A stretch of 9,615 nt of DNA, from positions 1 to 9,615 of the forward strand of contig CABRIB010000072.1 of the NCBI GenBank assembly GCA_902470915.1, given 5' to 3'. Numbering within the stretch: the first letter of the stretch is position 1; every line of letters begins with the position of its first letter. Position numbers and translations under genes: made by a program. The notes under the pieces were generated by a model, which saw nothing but the letters and a program-made list of their open reading frames with translations, made no database searches and was not told the DNA's origin. Of the stretch, positions 7,302 through 9,615 are shown one piece after another. The stretch comes from an uncultured Collinsella sp. (lineage in GTDB: Bacteria; Actinomycetota; Coriobacteriia; Coriobacteriales; Coriobacteriaceae).

Positions 7302-7378
7302 GGCCCGTTCGTCTAGCGGTTTAGGACGCCGCCCTCTCAAGGCGGAGATCACCAGTTCGAATCTGGTACGGGCTACCA
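7302..7378 (+). tRNA. tRNA-Glu (anticodon CUC)
   Basis: Acceptor GGCCCGT pairs with ACGGGCT, with a G1-U72 wobble at the end. Anticodon stem CCGCC/GGCGG encloses CTCTCAA (anticodon CTC, reading GAG). The T arm ACCAG/CTGGT encloses TTCGAAT. Discriminator is A, and CCA is encoded at 7376-7378. It starts 17 bases after tRNA-Gln and shares its promoter and terminator. Both tRNAs read G-ending codons, which fits a GC-rich genome. Confidence 0.96.
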
Positions 7379-7388
7379 AAATTGAACG

Positions 7389-7416
7389 CCCGGGCCTCGT
7401 AAGAGACCCGGGTTTT
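7389..7416 (+). terminator. Intrinsic terminator of the tRNA unit
   Basis: CCCGGG (7389-7394) pairs with CCCGGG (7407-7412). After one C/A mismatch, CTC pairs with GAG around a GTAA tetraloop. TTTT follows at 7413-7416. It begins ten bases after the tRNA-Glu CCA end. Confidence 0.82.
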
Positions 7417-7475
7417 GTGTATTGACCGATATTTAAGGCGCGCGTTGAGTCTGCCGCCCGGACCGAGGAGTTGTC

Positions 7476-8393
7476 ATGGACCTGCCTATCAGCTTGGAAG
7501 ACATCACGTATGCCGAGAACTATCTGGCGCAGGGCGACCTGGCCACGGCGACGCCGCTGTTGGAGCGTCTGGTTGAGCTCGCCGAGGAGTATATCGATGC
7601 CGAGTGCAAGACGGAGGAGAAGCGCCAGTACTTTAGCTTCGATAGCAAGTTTGAGCGTCTGGCCTACCGCCGCGTGGAAAAGGATCCGCGCGAGCTGGTG
7701 CAGGTCGAGGTGCCCTTTGATCGCCTGTATTCCGACATGGCGTATGCCTATATTCGCCAGCAGGATTATGTGAGCGCTCGTAATGCCCTGATGCAGGCCG
7801 TACGCTGGGACCCCATGAACTGCAACTATCGCCTGGATCTGGCCGAGCTGTTCCGTGCGCTCGAGGACAAGCAGGAATGGGCATCGCTCTCGTTCTCGGT
7901 ACTGGAGCGTGCAAGCGATGGCAAGTGCGCCGCCCGCGCCTACGCCAATCTAGGTCAGTACTTCTTGGAGCCCGAGACCGAGAACGTCTCGGCGGCTGTG
8001 GGTTGCGCGCGTCTGGCGCTGCGCTTGGCCCCTGGCGATGCGCATACGACGCGCCTGCTCAACAAGATCCATACTGCCTATCCGGATGCCGCCGATGAGA
8101 TCGACGACCACGTGATGGGTGAACTGGCCCTGCAAGGCGTGCCGACCTCGCCTTCGGCCGAGATTGCCATCTGCCTGATTATGTGCGCGACCGATGCTGC
8201 AAGCGACGGCGACAAGCAGGAGGCGACGCGCCTGACGGTGCGTGCTCGCGACTTGGTAGGCGAGGAGGCCTGCGCGGCGATTATCAAACTGGTGCGCGAG
8301 AGCGACGCCGAGCTCAATGCTGAGCGCAAGGCAAAGCGCGACGCCGCGGGCTCAAACGCCGATGGCGCCAAGGAGGCCGGCGATGCCCAGTAA
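7476..8393 (+). CDS. Tetratricopeptide-repeat-like protein
   Basis: A 305-residue soluble protein made mostly of amphipathic helices. TPR-like helix pairs are seen at about 12-42 (YAENYLAQGDLATATPLLER), 84-117 (YSDMAYAYIRQQDYVSARNA, ending in WDP) and 152-190 (ARAYANLGQYFLE, then ALRLAPGD). The tail (about 275-305) is rich in Ala, Lys and Asp and probably disordered. TPR proteins are protein-interaction scaffolds; no partner or enzyme activity can be read here. ATG 7476 has GAGGAG at 7465-7470. TTGACC at 7422-7427 could be a -35 box, but no good -10 follows. The gene ends inside smpB (11-bp overlap), and the smpB ribosome site lies in its last codons, so the two are probably translated together. 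A link to ribosome rescue is only a guess from position. Confidence 0.8.
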   Translation: MDLPISLEDITYAENYLAQGDLATATPLLERLVELAEEYIDAECKTEEKRQYFSFDSKFERLAYRRVEKDPRELVQVEVPFDRLYSDMAYAYIRQQDYVSARNALMQAVRWDPMNCNYRLDLAELFRALEDKQEWASLSFSVLERASDGKCAARAYANLGQYFLEPETENVSAAVGCARLALRLAPGDAHTTRLLNKIHTAYPDAADEIDDHVMGELALQGVPTSPSAEIAICLIMCATDAASDGDKQEATRLTVRARDLVGEEACAAIIKLVRESDAELNAERKAKRDAAGSNADGAKEAGDAQ

Positions 8394-8853
8394 GCGCGAG
8401 CGCAAGCTCATCTCCAAGAATCGCTCGGCACACCACGAGTACTTTATCGATGAGACCTTTGAGTGCGGCATTGAGCTGAGTGGCACCGAGGTCAAGTCGA
8501 TTCGCGAGCGCGCGTGCCAGATCACCGACACCTTTGCACTGATTCGTGGCGGCGAGTGCTGGCTCGTGGGTCTGCATATTCACCCTTATAGCCATGGTGG
8601 CGTGTGGAACCGCGACCCTGATCGCCGTCGTCGTCTGCTGCTGCACCGCAAGGAGATTGACTTTCTCGACGGCAAACTTCGTAACCGTGGTTATGCGCTG
8701 GTACCGTTGGAGCTCTACTTTAATACCGACGGCCGCGTAAAGCTGCTGCTGGGCCTAGGCCGCGGCAAGAAGCTTTACGACAAGCGCGAGGATATGGCCA
8801 AGCGCGATGTTCAACGCGAGATTGACCGCGCACTTAAGGAGCGTAATCGCTAG
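8383..8853 (+). CDS. smpB: SsrA-binding protein SmpB
   Basis: A 156-residue RNA-binding protein that escorts tmRNA (SsrA) to stalled ribosomes during trans-translation. The oligonucleotide-binding fold contains the family wording: ECGIELSGTEVKSIRE near residue 30, LIRGGECWLVGLHIHPYSHG, then RRRRLLLHRKEI. The basic C-terminal tail (GRGKKLYDKREDMAKRDVQR) is the part that enters the mRNA channel. Length matches the family. ATG 8383 is chosen, with AAGGAGG at 8370-8376 and a 6-base gap. The start overlaps the TPR gene by 11 bp in another frame, and the ribosome site lies inside that gene. ssrA, sometimes adjacent to smpB, is not seen in the 207 bases downstream; that gap holds a long hairpin and a terminator. 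Confidence 0.98.
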   Translation: MPSKRERKLISKNRSAHHEYFIDETFECGIELSGTEVKSIRERACQITDTFALIRGGECWLVGLHIHPYSHGGVWNRDPDRRRRLLLHRKEIDFLDGKLRNRGYALVPLELYFNTDGRVKLLLGLGRGKKLYDKREDMAKRDVQREIDRALKERNR

Positions 8854-8942
8854 GCGCTCTGTGTAAGTTGCGGTGGAATACGGACTGTTTTGCCTGTTTG
8901 AGGGGCTATTCAGTCCCTATTTCACCGCAACTGCGGGCGCCT
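8852..8942. repeat. Long imperfect palindrome (about 91 nt) after smpB
   Basis: The core stem pairs 8866-8880 with 8918-8932: 15 bp, with AGTTGCGGTG/CACCGCAACT perfect and one G-U pair above. A single C/C mismatch follows, then GGACTG/CAGTCC (8882-8887 with 8911-8916). The 23-base apical loop can form a small GCC/GGC stem. An outer AGGCGC/GCGCCT pair (8852-8857, 8937-8942) can extend the foot and overlaps the smpB stop. No T run follows directly, and a separate terminator lies further on, so termination alone does not explain it. The form suits a REP- or MITE-like intergenic palindrome, or a structured 3' end protecting smpB mRNA. Confidence 0.7.
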
Positions 8943-8974
8943 CATCTTTCTTACTGTTCTGACACATATGTTTC

Positions 8975-9009
8975 AAAGGTGGCGTCCGTTATGGGCGCTG
9001 CCTTTTTTT
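8975..9009 (+). terminator. Intrinsic terminator of the TPR-smpB unit
   Basis: AGGTGGCGTCC (8977-8987) and GGGCGCTGCCT (8993-9003) pair over 11 positions, three of them wobbles, around a GTTAT loop. Seven T follow from 9003. It lies between smpB and the flavin reductase gene and should separate their transcription. Confidence 0.8.
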
Positions 9010-9060
9010 GTGGGTACATACATCCATGAGGTTCCAACCCGAGCTAGGGGAGTGATCGTT

Positions 9061-9564
9061 ATGGACAAAACTGCGTTCTTTACCATGCCGAGCGGCCTGT
9101 ACGTGGTGAGCGCCGCGGCAGACGGGCTGCGTGCCGGCTGCGTTATCAACACAGCGGTGCAGGTGACGTCCATGCCGCCGCGCATTTCGGTTGCCGTGAA
9201 CAAGGACAACGTCACCTCGGGCGTCATCGCTTCGGCCAAAGCGTTCGCGCTGACCGTGATCGATCAGACGGCCGATATGCTCTACATCGGTAACTTTGGG
9301 TTCCGCAGCAGCAGCGATTATGACAAGTTTGCCAAATACGAGACCCGCGAGACGGCTCTGGGCATGCCCTATGTGCCCGAGCACGCGGCGGCCCTGTTTA
9401 GCTGCCATTTGATCGACACTGTGGATGTTGGCACGCATCTGCTGTTTATCGGCGAGGTCGAGGATGCCGAGCGCTTGAGTGACGAGACGCCGCTCACCTA
9501 CGATTACTACCATAAGGTCCTGAAGGGTAAGACGCCTCCGAAGGCGTCCTCGTATCAAGGCTAG
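9061..9564 (+). CDS. Flavin reductase-like (split-barrel FMN-binding) protein
   Basis: A 167-residue cytoplasmic protein of the flavin reductase/flavoredoxin family, which binds FMN in a split beta-barrel and passes electrons to partners such as rubredoxin. The N-terminal wording MPSGLYVVSAA, then GCVINTAVQVTSMPPRISVA, is typical of the FMN-binding region. NFGFRSSSDYDKFA and the C-terminal TYDYYHKVLKGKTPPKAS are also family-like. ATG 9061 has AGGGGAGTG upstream; an in-frame ATG at 8968 lies before the smpB terminator and is rejected. In some anaerobes the matching segment continues into a C-terminal rubredoxin domain (high-molecular-weight rubredoxin); here TAG follows SSYQG directly. The stop is genomic, three bases before the adapter, so this is a complete stand-alone protein unless the base call is wrong. 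No convincing promoter is seen in 9010-9060. Confidence 0.87.
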   Translation: MDKTAFFTMPSGLYVVSAAADGLRAGCVINTAVQVTSMPPRISVAVNKDNVTSGVIASAKAFALTVIDQTADMLYIGNFGFRSSSDYDKFAKYETRETALGMPYVPEHAAALFSCHLIDTVDVGTHLLFIGEVEDAERLSDETPLTYDYYHKVLKGKTPPKASSYQG

Positions 9565-9567
9565 AAA

Positions 9568-9615
9568 CTGTCTCTTATACACATCTCCGAGCCCACGAGA
9601 CGGACTCCTATCTCG
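9568..9615 (+). other. Nextera Read 2 adapter with i7 index (not genomic)
   Basis: CTGTCTCTTATACACATCT (9568-9586) is the Tn5 mosaic end on the other strand. CCGAGCCCACGAGAC (9587-9601) is the Nextera Read 2 tail, GGACTCCT (9602-9609) a standard i7 index (N705), and ATCTCG the start of the P7 sequence. A minus-strand reading frame starting here gains the same false MYKRQ N-terminus. Confidence 0.98.

Noticed and set aside
7088..7425. Small open frames across the tRNA region, including one with GGSRTP and RIRCP wording
   Set aside because: These are the well-known false proteins produced by translating tRNA genes.
8854..9060. tmRNA gene (ssrA) next to smpB
   Set aside because: There is no tRNA-Ala-like 3' end, tag reading frame or sufficient length; the gap is filled by the palindrome and terminator.
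8989..9582. Minus-strand open frame of 197 codons, also beginning MYKRQ
   Set aside because: It starts in the adapter and runs antisense to the flavin reductase gene, with no family resemblance.

Overview
The window is one library fragment, not a naturally bounded locus. Bases 1-46 and 9568-9615 are Illumina Nextera (Tn5) adapter and index sequence, so genomic DNA runs from 47 to 9567. The DNA is GC-rich with strong AAGGAGG-type ribosome binding sites and occasional GTG/TTG starts. Gene content and protein style (an N-acetylmuramic acid PTS operon, VanZ-like protein, smpB) suggest an intestinal Coriobacteriia such as Collinsella. That assignment is inference; no rRNA or other strong taxonomic marker is present.

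Layout, left to right. (1) 71-1362: an orphan small serine recombinase with an intact catalytic set, then a VanZ-family membrane protein with a TTG start. (2) 1363-1566: a regulatory gap holding a 9-bp GC hairpin and two inverted repeats that are candidate operators. (3) 1567-6010: a four-gene cluster for muropeptide sugar use: murR (RpiR-type regulator), murQ (MurNAc-6-P etherase), murP (PTS EIIBC) and a mupG/DUF871-type 6-phospho-N-acetylmuramidase. A strong intrinsic terminator sits between murP and mupG. (4) 6103-6462: an Spx/ArsC-like thioredoxin-fold protein. (5) 6535-6945, minus strand: a short uncharacterised protein. (6) 7111-7416: a tRNA unit with AT-rich upstream tract, promoter, tRNA-Gln(CUG), tRNA-Glu(CUC) and terminator. 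(7) 7476-8853: a TPR protein overlapping smpB by 11 bp. (8) 8852-9009: a long, nearly perfect intergenic hairpin followed by an intrinsic terminator. (9) 9061-9564: a flavin reductase-like protein ending three bases before the right adapter.

How the genes work together. MurP would import and phosphorylate MurNAc or a MurNAc-GlcNAc disaccharide. The MupG-like enzyme would split phosphorylated disaccharide, and MurQ would turn MurNAc-6-P into GlcNAc-6-P plus D-lactate, with MurR as the likely sensor and repressor. The EIIA partner and nagA/nagB are not in the window. Downstream genes are housekeeping: tRNAs, trans-translation (SmpB) and a flavin-linked redox protein.

No wholly new system is evident. 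The least explained items are the hairpin after smpB, the terminator inside the mur cluster, the palindromes before murR and before the tRNA unit, and the small minus-strand protein.
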